NCBI RefSeq assembly: GCF_013608025.1 | Contig: NZ_VDLV01000012.1 | Location: 1-64,000, forward strand | Reading direction: 5' to 3' | From: Pseudomonas brassicacearum subsp. neoaurantiaca | Lineage (GTDB): Bacteria > Pseudomonadota > Gammaproteobacteria > Pseudomonadales > Pseudomonadaceae | Length of the DNA stretch: 64,000 nucleotides | Part shown: positions 39,265 through 49,545 of the stretch, piece after piece | Position numbering within the stretch: position 1 is the first letter of the stretch | Layout of the letters: every line of letters begins with the position of its first letter | The notes under the pieces: model-generated | Told to the model about the DNA's origin: nothing | What the model saw: only the letters and a program-made list of their open reading frames with translations | Database searches by the model: none | Position numbers and translations under genes: made by a program

Positions 39265-40230
39265 TCAACTGACGACTCGTCGCGCTGTACCGCTGAAAAA
39301 ACCTTGGGCGTTTTCGCTCAGTTGGCCGACGATCCGCTGCCGGGCCTCGCGGCTGCCCCAGGCATTGTGAGGCGTGACGATCAACCGTGGGATATCGCCT
39401 GCCAGGAGCGGATTGCCTTGGGTGGGCGGCTCGACGCTCAACACGTCGGTGGCCGCACCACCCAGGTGACCGCTGCGCAGGGCATCGGCCAAGGCCTGCT
39501 CGTCGATCAGGCCGCCGCGTGCGGTGTTGACCACGAACGTACCCGGTTTGAGCAAAGCCAGTTCGCGAGCACCGATAAAATGCCGGGTGTGCTCGTTGAG
39601 CGGGCAGTGCAACGTCACGGCGTCCACTTGCGGCAACAATTGATCCAAGGGCAGGCGGTCGGGACGAGCGGGTCGTCCGGGAATCTGTCCCAGCAACACG
39701 CGCATGCCAAAGGCTTCGGCCAGCCGCGCGACCGCGCTGCCTAATTCGCCGTGGCCGAGCAGCCCGAGGGTCTTGCCTTGCAGTTCGACAATCGGATAGT
39801 CCAGCAGGCAGAACTGCGAAGCCTGTTGCCAGCGTCCTTCGCCCACGGCTTTTTGATAATCGGCCAGGCGTGTCGCCAGGTTCAGCAACAGCATGATCGT
39901 GTGTTGGGCGACCGACGGCGTGCCATAGCCCTGGCAGTTGCTGACGGTGATGCCATGGCTGCGGGCCGCGGCCAGATCGACGTTGTTGGTGCCGGTGGCG
40001 CTGATCAGGATCAGTTGCAGTTCGGGGTTGGCGGCCATCGCGGCTGCATCGATCACGACCTTGTTGGTGATCGCCACCGTGGCGCCCTTGAGCCGCTCCG
40101 TCACCTCATCCTGGCGGGTTCCGGCGAACAGTTGCAGCTCGCTGAAGCATTCGCGTAGTGGGCCGAGGTCGAGGTCGCCGAGGTCCAGGGAAGGGTGATC
40201 GAGAAAAACTGCGCGGGCGGTATTGGTCAT
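39265..40230 (-). CDS. D-2-hydroxyacid dehydrogenase (hydroxypyruvate/glycerate type)
   Basis: A 321-residue NAD(P)-dependent dehydrogenase. The Rossmann motif is [17 protein letters not shown], the catalytic Arg lies in [10 protein letters not shown], and the catalytic His in [14 protein letters not shown]. The latter pattern resembles HprA/glycerate dehydrogenase. It starts the transcript that continues into rsmC; a family-B REP pair lies upstream. Substrate could also be another 2-oxo acid. Confidence 0.88.
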   Translation of the reverse strand: MTNTARAVFLDHPSLDLGDLDLGPLRECFSELQLFAGTRQDEVTERLKGATVAITNKVVIDAAAMAANPELQLILISATGTNNVDLAAARSHGITVSNCQGYGTPSVAQHTIMLLLNLATRLADYQKAVGEGRWQQASQFCLLDYPIVELQGKTLGLLGHGELGSAVARLAEAFGMRVLLGQIPGRPARPDRLPLDQLLPQVDAVTLHCPLNEHTRHFIGARELALLKPGTFVVNTARGGLIDEQALADALRSGHLGGAATDVLSVEPPTQGNPLLAGDIPRLIVTPHNAWGSREARQRIVGQLSENAQGFFSGTARRVVS

Positions 40231-40292
40231 CAGCTGTACCTGTCATGGAGAGGGCTGGAGGCGTAATGTGGCGAGCCTATCAGAACAATTAC

Positions 40293-40388
40293 CGTGGCGA
40301 GGGAGCTTGCTCCCGTTGGCCTGCGAAGCAGGCCCCAGGGGCAAGCGACTGCTGCGCAGCCGAGCGGGAGCAAGCTCCCTCGCCACGG
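40293..40388. repeat. REP pair, family B
   Basis: Inverted copies of GTGGCGAGGGAGCTTGCTCC lie between the divergent dehydrogenase and LysE genes, an unusual place because it is a promoter region rather than a gene end. Confidence 0.88.
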
Positions 40389-40425
40389 GATTCATTCAAC
40401 AAAGATTGTCGCAAGGAGCCGCACC

Positions 40426-41055
40426 ATGTACCTCGCCGAATTCCTCACCGTCGCCCTGATCCATCTGCTGGCCGTGGCCAGTCCTGGACCGGATTTTGCC
40501 GTGGTGGTCCGTGAAAGCGTGACCCACGGCCGCCGTGCCGGGACGTGGACAGCGTTGGGCGTCGGCACCGCGATTTTCCTCCATGTGGGGTATTCGCTGC
40601 TGGGCATCGGCCTGATCGTGTCCCAATCGATCGTGCTGTTCAACGCATTGAAGTGGGCGGCCGCCGCCTACCTGTTGTACATCGGCTTCAAGGCATTGCG
40701 TGCCCAGCCGGCCAACGCCAGCGAGGAAAACCTGCACAAGGAGGTGGGCGAACGCACCGCTCGCGGCGCGTTCACCGCCGGCTTCGTGACCAACGGCCTG
40801 AACCCCAAGGCGACGCTGTTCTTCCTGTCCCTGTTCACCGTGGTCATCAACCCCCACACCCCGATGGCGATCCAGGCCGGCTACGGCGTATACCTCGCGG
40901 TCGCCACGGCGGCCTGGTTCTGCATGGTGGCGATGCTGTTCAGCCAGGCGCGGGTGCGTGCCGCTTTTGCTCGCATGGGCCACTGGTTCGACCGGACCAT
41001 GGGCGCCGTGCTGGTTGCCATCGGGGTGAAACTGGCGTTTACCGAGGCCCACTGA
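40426..41055 (+). CDS. LysE-family amino-acid exporter
   Basis: A 209-residue RhtB/LysE translocator with about six membrane helices. Family motifs are ASPGPDFAVVV (the SPGP signature at residues 18-23) and VTNGLNPKATLFFLSLF. AAGGAG precedes the ATG at 40426. Substrate is unknown (homoserine, threonine, lysine or similar). It stands alone upstream of the acyl-CoA ligase. Confidence 0.9.
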   Translation: MYLAEFLTVALIHLLAVASPGPDFAVVVRESVTHGRRAGTWTALGVGTAIFLHVGYSLLGIGLIVSQSIVLFNALKWAAAAYLLYIGFKALRAQPANASEENLHKEVGERTARGAFTAGFVTNGLNPKATLFFLSLFTVVINPHTPMAIQAGYGVYLAVATAAWFCMVAMLFSQARVRAAFARMGHWFDRTMGAVLVAIGVKLAFTEAH

Positions 41056-41200
41056 GCGGGCTGAACCGGTCCCGATGATGGCTCAAGGCTGGTATTCGCG
41101 GGCGGATCAAATCATTCCTTCGGCTGATTTGATCCGTGGAGAAGCGCTTTAGAGTGCTTGTTTTCCAGCCAAGACCGTGCAGTCAGAAAAGGGACACTCT

Positions 41201-42883
41201 ATGTTGCAGACTCGCGTTATTCCTCCAGCCGAAGGCGCCTATCGATACCCGTTGCTGATCAAGCGGCTGCTGATGTCCGGCGCGCGTTACGAGAAAACCC
41301 GCGAGATCATCTACCGCGACCAGTTGCGCTACAGCTACCCGACGCTGATCGAGCGCGTCGCGCGGCTGGCCAATGTGCTGACCGAGGCGGGGGTGAAGGC
41401 CGGCGATACCGTGGCGGTGATGGACTGGGACAGCCATCGCTACCTGGAATGTATGTTCGCGATCCCGATGATCGGCGCGGTGATCCACACCATCAACGTG
41501 CGCCTGTCGCCGGAGCAGATCCTCTACACCATGAACCACGCCGAGGACCGCTTCGTGCTGGTCAACAGCGAGTTCGTCGGGTTGTACCAGGCGATTGCCG
41601 GGCACCTGACCACGGTGGACAAGACCCTGCTGCTGACCGACCTGCCTGAAAAAACCGCTGACCTGCCAAATCTGGTGGGCGAATACGAGCAACTGCTGGC
41701 CGGCGCAAGCCCGGTCTACGACTTCCAGGATTTCGACGAGAATTCCGTCGCCACCACGTTCTATACCACCGGCACCACGGGCAACCCCAAGGGCGTGTAT
41801 TTCACCCATCGGCAACTGGTGCTCCATACCATGGGCGTGGGGACCATCATGGGCGCTATCGACAGCGTGCGGCTGCTGGGCACCAACGACGTGTACATGC
41901 CGATCACGCCAATGTTTCACGTCCACGCCTGGGGCCTGCCGTACGTGGCGACCATGCTGGGGCTCAAGCAGGTCTACCCCGGTCGTTACGACCCGGAGTT
42001 CCTGGTGGAGCTGTGGCGCAAGGAAAAGGTCACCTTTTCCCACTGCGTGCCGACCATCCTGCAAATGGTGCTCAACGCCAAGGGCGCCCAGGACACCGAT
42101 TTCGGCGGCTGGAAAATCGTCATCGGTGGCAGCGCCCTCAACCGTAGCCTGTACGAGGCGGCCAAAGCCAAGGGCATCCAGCTCACCGCCGCCTACGGCA
42201 TGTCGGAAACCGGCCCGCTGGTATCCTGCGCCCACCTCAACGACGAACTGATGGCCGGCAGCGAAGATGAACGCATCACCTACCGGATCAAGGCCGGCGT
42301 GCCGGGGCCACTGGTGGAGGCGGCGATAGTCGACGGCGAGGGTCGCTTCCTGCCTGCCGACGGCGAGACCCAGGGCGAATTGGTGCTGCGCGCGCCGTGG
42401 CTCACCGAAGGCTATTTCAACGAACCGCAGAAGGGCGCCGAGCTCTGGAGCGGCGGCTGGTTGCACACCGGCGATGTCGCCACGCTCGACGGCATGGGCT
42501 TCATCGACATTCGCGACCGCATCAAGGATGTGATCAAGACTGGCGGCGAGTGGATCTCCTCCCTGGACTTGGAAGACCTCATCAGCCGTCATGTGGCGGT
42601 ACGTGAAGTAGCAGTGGTCGGCATTCCCGATCCGCAGTGGGGCGAGCGGCCATTTGCCTTGCTGGTGATTCGCGAAGGGCATCAGATCGGGGCTCGCGAG
42701 CTCAAGGAACATCTCAAGCCATTCGTGGAATTGGGCCACTTGAGCAAGTGGGCAATCCCGAGCCAGATCGCCCTTGTTACGGAAATTCCCAAGACCAGCG
42801 TCGGCAAGCTCGACAAGAAGCGTATCCGCGTCGACATCACCGAATGGCAGACCAACAACAGCACCTTCCTCTCCACGCTCTGA
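41201..42883 (+). CDS. Fatty-acid--CoA ligase (AlkK-like)
   Basis: A 560-residue ANL-superfamily ligase that adenylates a carboxylic acid and forms its CoA thioester. The P-loop [11 protein letters not shown] lies near residues 188-198, the A8 motif [22 protein letters not shown] follows, and the C-terminal catalytic Lys is in [16 protein letters not shown] precedes the ATG at 41201. It resembles AlkK medium-chain ligases. The DUF1302, DUF1329 and MalT-like genes that follow also sit together in P. aeruginosa (PA3921-PA3924, from memory), suggesting a joint role with a fatty or terpenoid acid. Confidence 0.9.
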   Translation: MLQTRVIPPAEGAYRYPLLIKRLLMSGARYEKTREIIYRDQLRYSYPTLIERVARLANVLTEAGVKAGDTVAVMDWDSHRYLECMFAIPMIGAVIHTINVRLSPEQILYTMNHAEDRFVLVNSEFVGLYQAIAGHLTTVDKTLLLTDLPEKTADLPNLVGEYEQLLAGASPVYDFQDFDENSVATTFYTTGTTGNPKGVYFTHRQLVLHTMGVGTIMGAIDSVRLLGTNDVYMPITPMFHVHAWGLPYVATMLGLKQVYPGRYDPEFLVELWRKEKVTFSHCVPTILQMVLNAKGAQDTDFGGWKIVIGGSALNRSLYEAAKAKGIQLTAAYGMSETGPLVSCAHLNDELMAGSEDERITYRIKAGVPGPLVEAAIVDGEGRFLPADGETQGELVLRAPWLTEGYFNEPQKGAELWSGGWLHTGDVATLDGMGFIDIRDRIKDVIKTGGEWISSLDLEDLISRHVAVREVAVVGIPDPQWGERPFALLVIREGHQIGARELKEHLKPFVELGHLSKWAIPSQIALVTEIPKTSVGKLDKKRIRVDITEWQTNNSTFLSTL

Positions 42884-42890
42884 GCGTCCC

Positions 42891-42915
42891 TGCCGTGCCC
42901 GAAAAGGGCACGGCA
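42891..42915 (+). other. Strong hairpin after the ligase gene
   Basis: Perfect 10-base stem TGCCGTGCCC / GGGCACGGCA with a GAAAA loop, seven bases after the stop. No T-run follows, so it is more likely an RNA 3'-end stabiliser or a Rho-linked attenuator than an intrinsic terminator. A smaller stem GCCGAC-AGGT-GTCGGC follows at 42973-42988. Confidence 0.6.
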
Positions 42916-43170
42916 GCCCCACCAAGCAAGCGCTTGTCTTGTCAAAATCGAAAATTCAGCCATCCTTGCCGTGCCGACAGGTGTCGGCCTGGCGAAGGAC
43001 TGTTCCAGAGTGGTCGAGGGCTGCAAATCACACTTTAGAGGGATCAAGCCGTACTACCTGCTGGCTATAGTCCGCTCAAGGATTTTCGGAATGGGACGCG
43101 CGTGCCAGCACGGCGAAGGGTTTCCGGGAATACCCACTGCCATAACAATAAAACACATGGAGTTGCGTCG

Positions 43171-45042
43171 ATGACCTCAGCAAACACTTTCTGGCGCCGG
43201 GCAAAATTGCCGCTGGCCGTCAGTCTTGCCTCCTCGCTCGCCGGCCCTGCATTCGGCGTCAGCTTCAACATCGGTGAAATCGAAGGCCAGTTCGATTCGT
43301 CCCTGTCGGTCGGTGCGAGCTGGTCTACGGCCAAGGCCAACCGCGATCTGATCGGTGTGAACAACGGCGGCAAGGGCCTGTCCCAGACCTCCGATGATGG
43401 CCACCTGAACTTCAAGCGTGGGGAAACCTTCTCGAAGATATTCAAGGGCATCCATGACCTGGAACTGAAGTACGGCGACACCGGTGTGTTTGTGCGTGGC
43501 AAATACTGGTATGACTTTGAGCTCAAGGACGAGAATCGTCTTTTCAAAGACATCAGCGACAGCAACCGCAAGGAAGGCGCCAAGTCCTCCGGCGGGCAGA
43601 TCCTCGATGCGTTCGTCTATCACAACTACTCCATTGCCGATCAGCCGGGCTCGGTCCGCCTGGGCAAGCAGGTCGTCAGTTGGGGTGAGAGCACCTTCAT
43701 CCAGGGCGGTATCAACGCCATCAACCCGGTTGACGTGTCCGCGTTCCGTCGTCCAGGCGCCGAGATCAAGGAAGGCCTGATCCCGGTCAACATGTTCTAT
43801 GTGTCCCAGAGTCTGACCGATAACCTGTCGGCTGAAGCTTTCTATCAGATCGAGTGGGACCAGACGGTTGTGGATAACTGCGGGACGTTTTTCTCGCAGC
43901 CGGATGTGATTGCGGATGGTTGCTCGGATAATTTGCGGGTTTTGAGTCCAAGCTCCAACTTTACAGCGGGCCAATTAGCCGCATTGGGTTCATTGGGCGT
44001 CGACATAAACGGTGAAGGCGTGCTCGTGCGTCGTGGCGCCGACCGTGATGCCCGAGACAGTGGCCAATGGGGTGCTTCCCTGAAGTACATGTTCGAGCCA
44101 CTGGACACCGAATTCGGCGCTTACTTCATCAACTATCACAGCCGAGCTCCAATTTTCAGTGCCACTGGTGCCCCACAGTCCATCTACAACATCGCACCGG
44201 GCCTTGGTCAAGCGGCGCCGGTACTCGTAGCGGGCAACTCGGAATACTTCGTCGAATATCCAGAAGATATCCGCCTTTATGGCCTGAGCTTCTCTACCAC
44301 CTTGCCTACCGGTACGGCATGGAGCGGTGAACTGAGTTATCGGCCGAATGCACCAGTTCAATTAAGCACCACCGATATCTTGTTCGCGGGAGTTCGCCCG
44401 ATCAATTTCGGCCCCGGAGGCCGTCCTTTCGACAATGCTTCCCTGCTTACCGGCGTACCAGGCCAGGATCTGCACGGCTACCGTCGCAAGGAAATCACCC
44501 AGTTCCAGACCACATTCACCCACTTCCTCGATCAGGTCATGGGCGCCAGCCGTCTTACCCTGGTGGGTGAAATCGGTGTGACACATGTGGGCGGTCTGGA
44601 AAGCAAATCCGACGTTCGTTACGGTCGTGATCCGGTATTCGGGCCAGGTGAGCTGCCAAATGGCTTCTGCAATACCCTTAATACATCGACCGCCGCAGGC
44701 GGTGGCCAGACCATCAGCGGCGTCAACAGCAACTGCAACAACGACGGCTTCACCACCGCCACTTCCTGGGGCTACCGCACTCGCGCCATCTGGGATTACC
44801 CGGACGTCTTCGCCGGTGTGAACCTCAAGCCCAACGTGGCCTGGTCCCATGACGTGAAAGGCTATTCGCCAGGTCCTGGCGCCAACTTCGAGGAAGGGCG
44901 CAAGGCCGTCAGCCTCGGGCTGGATGCCGAGTACCAGAACACCTACAACGCGAGCCTGGCCTACACCAACTTCTTTGGCGGGGATTTCAGTACCGTGGAC
45001 GATCGCGATTTCGTGGCGCTCAGCGTCGGCGTGAACTTCTAA
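43171..45042 (+). CDS. DUF1302 outer-membrane beta-barrel protein
   Basis: A 623-residue protein with a signal peptide (SLASSLAGPAFG, cleaved near residue 29) followed by many amphipathic beta-strands and the typical final aromatic (VALSVGVNF). Family proteins are predicted large outer-membrane barrels that pair with DUF1329 partners and RND permeases; uptake or export of hydrophobic molecules is inferred. The segment from about 43880 to 44010 uses more A/T-ending codons than its flanks. GGAG precedes the ATG. Confidence 0.9.
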   Translation: MTSANTFWRRAKLPLAVSLASSLAGPAFGVSFNIGEIEGQFDSSLSVGASWSTAKANRDLIGVNNGGKGLSQTSDDGHLNFKRGETFSKIFKGIHDLELKYGDTGVFVRGKYWYDFELKDENRLFKDISDSNRKEGAKSSGGQILDAFVYHNYSIADQPGSVRLGKQVVSWGESTFIQGGINAINPVDVSAFRRPGAEIKEGLIPVNMFYVSQSLTDNLSAEAFYQIEWDQTVVDNCGTFFSQPDVIADGCSDNLRVLSPSSNFTAGQLAALGSLGVDINGEGVLVRRGADRDARDSGQWGASLKYMFEPLDTEFGAYFINYHSRAPIFSATGAPQSIYNIAPGLGQAAPVLVAGNSEYFVEYPEDIRLYGLSFSTTLPTGTAWSGELSYRPNAPVQLSTTDILFAGVRPINFGPGGRPFDNASLLTGVPGQDLHGYRRKEITQFQTTFTHFLDQVMGASRLTLVGEIGVTHVGGLESKSDVRYGRDPVFGPGELPNGFCNTLNTSTAAGGGQTISGVNSNCNNDGFTTATSWGYRTRAIWDYPDVFAGVNLKPNVAWSHDVKGYSPGPGANFEEGRKAVSLGLDAEYQNTYNASLAYTNFFGGDFSTVDDRDFVALSVGVNF

Positions 45043-45067
45043 GCACCGTATTTCAGGACGACACACT

Positions 45068-46432
45068 ATGAAAATAACAAAGAATCTGTTGCAAGTCGGT
45101 GCGCTGGGATTATCCCTGTTGGCGGCCAGCGTCATGGCCGCCGTGCCTGCCGCCGAGGCCGATAAACTGGGCAAGAGCCTGACGCCGATGGGCGCCGAGA
45201 TGGCCGGTAATGCCGATGGTTCGATCACGGCCTGGAAACCCATGGCCAAGAACGCCGGCAGCGTGGACGGCAAGGGCTTCCTCTCCGACCCGTACGCCAG
45301 TGAGAAACCTGTCTTCACCATCACCGCGCAGAATGTCGACCAGTACAAGGACAAGCTCGCCCCGGGCCAGTACGCGATGTTCAAGCGCTACCCGGAAACC
45401 TTCAAGATGCCGGTCTACCCGACCCATCGCGGCGCCACCGTGCCGGATGACGTGTTGGCCTCCATCAAGAAAAACGCCGTGAACACCAAACTGGTGGGGG
45501 CTGGCAACGGCCTGGAGAATTTCGAGACGGCGGTGCCGTTCCCGATTCCCCAGAGCGGACTCGAAGTGATCTGGAACCACATCACCCGCTATCGCGGCGG
45601 CAGTGTGACTCGCCTGGTGACCCAGGCCACGCCACAGCCCAACGGTTCGTACAACCTCGTGTACTTCCAGGATCAGTTCGTGTTCCGCGACAAGATCAAG
45701 GGCTTCGATCCGGCCAACCCGGGCAACGTGCTGTTCTACTTCAAGCAGCAAGTGACGGCGCCGGCGCGCCTGGCCGGTACCGTGCTGCTGGTGCACGAAA
45801 CCCTCGACCAGGTGAAGGAGCCGCGCAAGGCCTGGATCTACAACGCCGGCCAACGCCGCGTGCGCCAGGCCCCGCAAGTCGCCTACGACGGCCCGGGTAC
45901 CGCCGCCGACGGCCTGCGCACCTCCGACAACCTCGACATGTACAACGGCGCGCCGGACCGTTACGACTGGAAGCTGGAAGGCAAGAAAGAGCTGTACATC
46001 GCCTCCAACAGCCACAAGATCGATTCGCCGCAGCTCAAGTATGCCGACATCCTCAAGGCCGGCCACATCAACCAGGACCTGGCGCGCTATGAGCTGCGTC
46101 GTGTCTGGCACGTGACCGCGACGTTGAAGGAAGGCCAGCGCCACATCTACGCCAAGCGTGACTTCTACATCGATGAAGACACCTGGCAAGCCGCGGTCAT
46201 CGATCACTACGACGGTCGTGGCCAGCTATGGCGCGTGGCCGAAGCCCATGCCGAGAACTACTACGACAAGCAAGTGCCGTGGTACGCCATGGAGGTCATC
46301 TATGATCTGCAGTCCGGTCGCTACCTGGCCCTGGGCATGAAGAACGAAGAGAAATCGGCCTACGACTTCGGCTTCACCGCGTCCACCAGCGACTTCACCC
46401 CGGCGGCCCTGCGCCAGGAAGGCGTTCGCTAA
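45068..46432 (+). CDS. DUF1329 periplasmic (LolB-like) protein
   Basis: A 454-residue protein with a Sec signal (MKITKNLLQVGALGLSLLAA, cleavage after VMA near residue 25). DUF1329 proteins have a LolA/LolB-type fold thought to carry a hydrophobic ligand across the periplasm. It is 25 bases downstream of the DUF1302 gene and ends at a strong terminator, so the two form an operon. Confidence 0.92.
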   Translation: MKITKNLLQVGALGLSLLAASVMAAVPAAEADKLGKSLTPMGAEMAGNADGSITAWKPMAKNAGSVDGKGFLSDPYASEKPVFTITAQNVDQYKDKLAPGQYAMFKRYPETFKMPVYPTHRGATVPDDVLASIKKNAVNTKLVGAGNGLENFETAVPFPIPQSGLEVIWNHITRYRGGSVTRLVTQATPQPNGSYNLVYFQDQFVFRDKIKGFDPANPGNVLFYFKQQVTAPARLAGTVLLVHETLDQVKEPRKAWIYNAGQRRVRQAPQVAYDGPGTAADGLRTSDNLDMYNGAPDRYDWKLEGKKELYIASNSHKIDSPQLKYADILKAGHINQDLARYELRRVWHVTATLKEGQRHIYAKRDFYIDEDTWQAAVIDHYDGRGQLWRVAEAHAENYYDKQVPWYAMEVIYDLQSGRYLALGMKNEEKSAYDFGFTASTSDFTPAALRQEGVR

Positions 46433-46463
46433 AACCGCTTTGCCCGAGGCCGCATCCTCGAAG

Positions 46464-46497
46464 AAACGCCCCGACTGGTTCGGGGCGTTTTTTTTAG
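46464..46497 (+). terminator. Intrinsic terminator after the DUF1329 gene
   Basis: Stem AAACGCCCCGA / TTCGGGGCGTTT with a CTGG loop followed by eight or more T. It ends the DUF1302-DUF1329 transcript. Confidence 0.95.
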
Positions 46498-46639
46498 CCG
46501 GCACAAAAGCGGCACTCCAAGGCATTTGGTTTGTAGCCTTTTTGTAGCCATTTGTAGCACTCCCTTCAATACCTCTCCGTTTACGGCTAGTCTGCGGACA
46601 TCTGCAACGCCGCCACCCGCATTCCAACAAGAGCCGGCC

Positions 46640-49375
46640 ATGACTGATTTGTCTTCACTTCCGGATTCTTCCCGCGCAGCCATTGCGGTACAGGAAGGGC
46701 GCTTCTACCGCCCACCCTTGCCCGACGGCCATGTCGTGCGGCCGCGGTTGTGCGAGCGCTTGAGTGCCGGGCTCGGTGGCAGATTGTTGTTGGTGAGCGC
46801 ACCGGCGGGGTTCGGCAAAAGCTCGCTGGCCGTGGAGTTCTGCCAGGGCCTGCCGGCTCAATGGCAAAGTCTCTGGTTGGGGCTCAGCGGCCGGGACAAC
46901 GATCCAGGGCGTTTTCTGGAGCGGCTACTCGAAGGGCTCCAGGCTTTTTTTCCCCAGTTGGGTGGCCGGGCGTTGGGCCTGCTGAAAATGCGTCAGCGCC
47001 ATCAGCCCTTTGCGTTCGAAGAATGGCTCGACGGCCTGCTGGATGAACTGTCCACGCACCTGTCCCCTCGCGCTCCGTTGTTATTGGTGCTCGACGATTA
47101 CCATCTCGCCCAGAGTCCGGTGCTGGATCGCTGCCTGCAGTTTTTTCTCAATCACCTGCCCGACGGGTTGCTGGTGCTAGTCACCAGCCGCCAGCGGCCG
47201 GATTGGCACCTGGCGCGCTTGCGCCTGTCACGACAGTTGCTTGAACTCAACGAGCAGGACCTTCGCCTGACCCACGACGAAGCGCAGACCTTGCTCCAAC
47301 ATCACAGCAGCTCATTGCGCGGGGAGGCGCTGGAAAGCCTCATCCAGCGCAGTGAAGGGTGGGTGGCCGGGCTGCGGTTCTGGTTGCTCGCGGCTTCCGA
47401 GGCCGGCAATGACGGGCGGCTGCCCCAGGCCTTGCACGGTGGGGAAGGGCTGATCCGCGATTACCTGCTTGAGGAAGTCATCGATTGCCTGCCCGCCGAG
47501 GTGCAGGCGTTTCTCTATGACATCGCCCCGCAAGAGCGCTTTTGCAGCGAACTGTGCGATGCGGTTCGCGATGCCCATGACAGTCAGGAAATCCTTCGAT
47601 ACCTCGCCGCTCACCAGGTGTTTCTGGTGCCGTTGGACGAACATGGCCACTGGTACCGCTTTCATCATTTGTTTTCCGACTTGTTGCGTAGCCGTCCCAG
47701 TGCGCCGGCCATGGTGCCGGCCGCGACTTTGCACCTTCGGGCCTGCCGCTGGTTCAACGCCCAGGGCTTGATCGACGAAGCCGTGGAGCAGGCGCTGCGG
47801 GCCGGGCACCTGGACGTGGCCGCGAATCTGGTACAGAACCTGTCGGAGGAGCAACTGCTGGCCGAGCAGAACGTCGGCATGTTGCTGCGTTGGAAAATGG
47901 ACTTGCCCGACAGCCTCCTCATCAGCACCCCGAGGTTGATCGTGCTCTACAGTTGGGCGCTGGGCCTGGCCTGCCAACTGGATGCCGCCGAGGAGTTGGC
48001 CGCACACTTGAGCCGCTTCCTGCCGGCCCCATCGGCCACTGCGCAAAAGTCCATGCTCGCGCAATGGCTCGCCCTGAGCGGCATTGTTGCCCGAGGGCGT
48101 GGCGACCGCGCGGCCACGTTGCGCTATTGCACCGAAGCCCTGGAAAGCCTGCCGCAAAAACGTTACGGCCAACGGCTGATGTGTTTGTCCACCCTGTCGA
48201 ACCTGGCGATTGCCGATGGCGACTTGTGGCGGGCTCGTGCCTTGAACCGCGACTCCCTGGAGCTGGCGCAACGGGTCGGCAACCCACTCTTCGAGGCCCT
48301 GGCCCATTACGATCGGGCCCGGGTACTGCAAGCCCGGGGAGAAATCCTGCGGGCGTTGGAAGAGGTGAGGCAAGGGCTGCAACGTCTGCATGGGTTGTCG
48401 CCACAACGGTTGTACGCGGTGCGAGCGCGTTTGGTCCTGTATGAGGGATTTTTGCTGACCCTGCGCATGCAATCCCAGGCTGGATTGGCACGGCTGCAAG
48501 CTGGCCTGACCGAAGCCAGGGCCTGTCGTGACATCAGCGTGTTGATCGGCCATTGCGTGATTGCGCGCGTCGAAGGCCACAATGGCGAGTTCGCCCGGGC
48601 CTTTGCCGAACTGGCCGAGGCGGAGCGCTTGATGCATATCTGGGACGTTCCGCCGGTGTATTACCTGGCGATGATCACCCTGGTCAAATGCGAGCTCTGG
48701 CTCGCCCAAGGCCGGACCGAGCTGGCCGAAGCCTGGTTGGCACGACTGGGGCAGACCTACACTGGCGAACGGGCTGCCGCGCCTCCGGAATTTCATCCGC
48801 AACTGCCACTGCACGTTGAACTGCAACAGGCGTTGCTGGAGTCCATCCGCGGCCAACCGATGCAGGCCGAAGGGCGCCTCGATGCATTACTTGAGCACGC
48901 CCAGCAAACCGGGCGGCAAATGCTCAGCGTCATGGTGCTCAATCAGAAGGTCGCGTTGCTGCTCGGTGTGGAGCGTGAGCCGCAAGCGCGAAGCGCCCTG
49001 GCCCAAGCCTTCGAGGCCGCCATCGGCGGGGTACTGCAACCTTTCGAGTGGTTGTTGAAAGATCATCCTGAGTGGCTGCGCGAGCAACTGTTGCAGGTAC
49101 CGCCCAGCGATTTGCGCCAACAACTGCTCGAGTCTTTGCCGTCGGCGGCGACGCTACCCACCGAATCCACGGCGCCGGTCGAGACCCTCAGTAGCCGTGA
49201 GCGCGCGGTGTTGCAACTGATCGCCCAGGGCTGTTCCAACCAGGAAATCAGCGAGCAGTTGTTCATTTCGTTGCACACGGTGAAAACCCACGCTAGCCAC
49301 ATCAACAGTAAACTCGGCGTGGAGCGCCGCACCCAGGCCGTGGCGCGGGCGAAGGTGTTGGGGTTGCTGGGGTGA
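46640..49375 (+). CDS. MalT-like LuxR-family transcriptional activator
   Basis: A 911-residue STAND-type regulator. The Walker A loop APAGFGKSS is at residues 54-62 and the Walker B LVLDDYHLA further on, followed by a long helical TPR-like sensor. A LuxR HTH (residues about 845-911, LSSRERAVLQLIAQGCSNQE and LHTVKTHASHINSKLGV) forms the C-terminus. It probably activates the preceding ligase/DUF1302/DUF1329 genes when an inducer binds. The ATG at 46640 is supported by the conserved LSSLPDSSRAAIAVQEGRFYRPP start. Confidence 0.9.
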   Translation: MTDLSSLPDSSRAAIAVQEGRFYRPPLPDGHVVRPRLCERLSAGLGGRLLLVSAPAGFGKSSLAVEFCQGLPAQWQSLWLGLSGRDNDPGRFLERLLEGLQAFFPQLGGRALGLLKMRQRHQPFAFEEWLDGLLDELSTHLSPRAPLLLVLDDYHLAQSPVLDRCLQFFLNHLPDGLLVLVTSRQRPDWHLARLRLSRQLLELNEQDLRLTHDEAQTLLQHHSSSLRGEALESLIQRSEGWVAGLRFWLLAASEAGNDGRLPQALHGGEGLIRDYLLEEVIDCLPAEVQAFLYDIAPQERFCSELCDAVRDAHDSQEILRYLAAHQVFLVPLDEHGHWYRFHHLFSDLLRSRPSAPAMVPAATLHLRACRWFNAQGLIDEAVEQALRAGHLDVAANLVQNLSEEQLLAEQNVGMLLRWKMDLPDSLLISTPRLIVLYSWALGLACQLDAAEELAAHLSRFLPAPSATAQKSMLAQWLALSGIVARGRGDRAATLRYCTEALESLPQKRYGQRLMCLSTLSNLAIADGDLWRARALNRDSLELAQRVGNPLFEALAHYDRARVLQARGEILRALEEVRQGLQRLHGLSPQRLYAVRARLVLYEGFLLTLRMQSQAGLARLQAGLTEARACRDISVLIGHCVIARVEGHNGEFARAFAELAEAERLMHIWDVPPVYYLAMITLVKCELWLAQGRTELAEAWLARLGQTYTGERAAAPPEFHPQLPLHVELQQALLESIRGQPMQAEGRLDALLEHAQQTGRQMLSVMVLNQKVALLLGVEREPQARSALAQAFEAAIGGVLQPFEWLLKDHPEWLREQLLQVPPSDLRQQLLESLPSAATLPTESTAPVETLSSRERAVLQLIAQGCSNQEISEQLFISLHTVKTHASHINSKLGVERRTQAVARAKVLGLLG

Positions 49376-49392
49376 GATTGCTGTGAGAAACC

Positions 49393-49512
49393 TGTGGCGA
49401 GGGAGCTTGCTCCTGCTGGGTTGCGAAGCGACCCCAAGACCTGGCGCCGCGGTGTCCCAGGCTTTGCATTGGGGCTGCTTTGCAGCCAGCGGGAGCAAGC
49501 TCCCTCGCCACA
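49393..49512. repeat. REP pair, family B
   Basis: Inverted copies of TGTGGCGAGGGAGCTTGCTCC-type units about 60 bases apart, between the LuxR gene and ogt. Confidence 0.88.
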
Positions 49513-49545
49513 AAAGCCATTTAGCTTGAGCCAAGGAATCACTTG

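Noticed and set aside
42891..42915. Hairpin after the ligase gene as an intrinsic terminator
   Set aside because: No T-run follows the stem.
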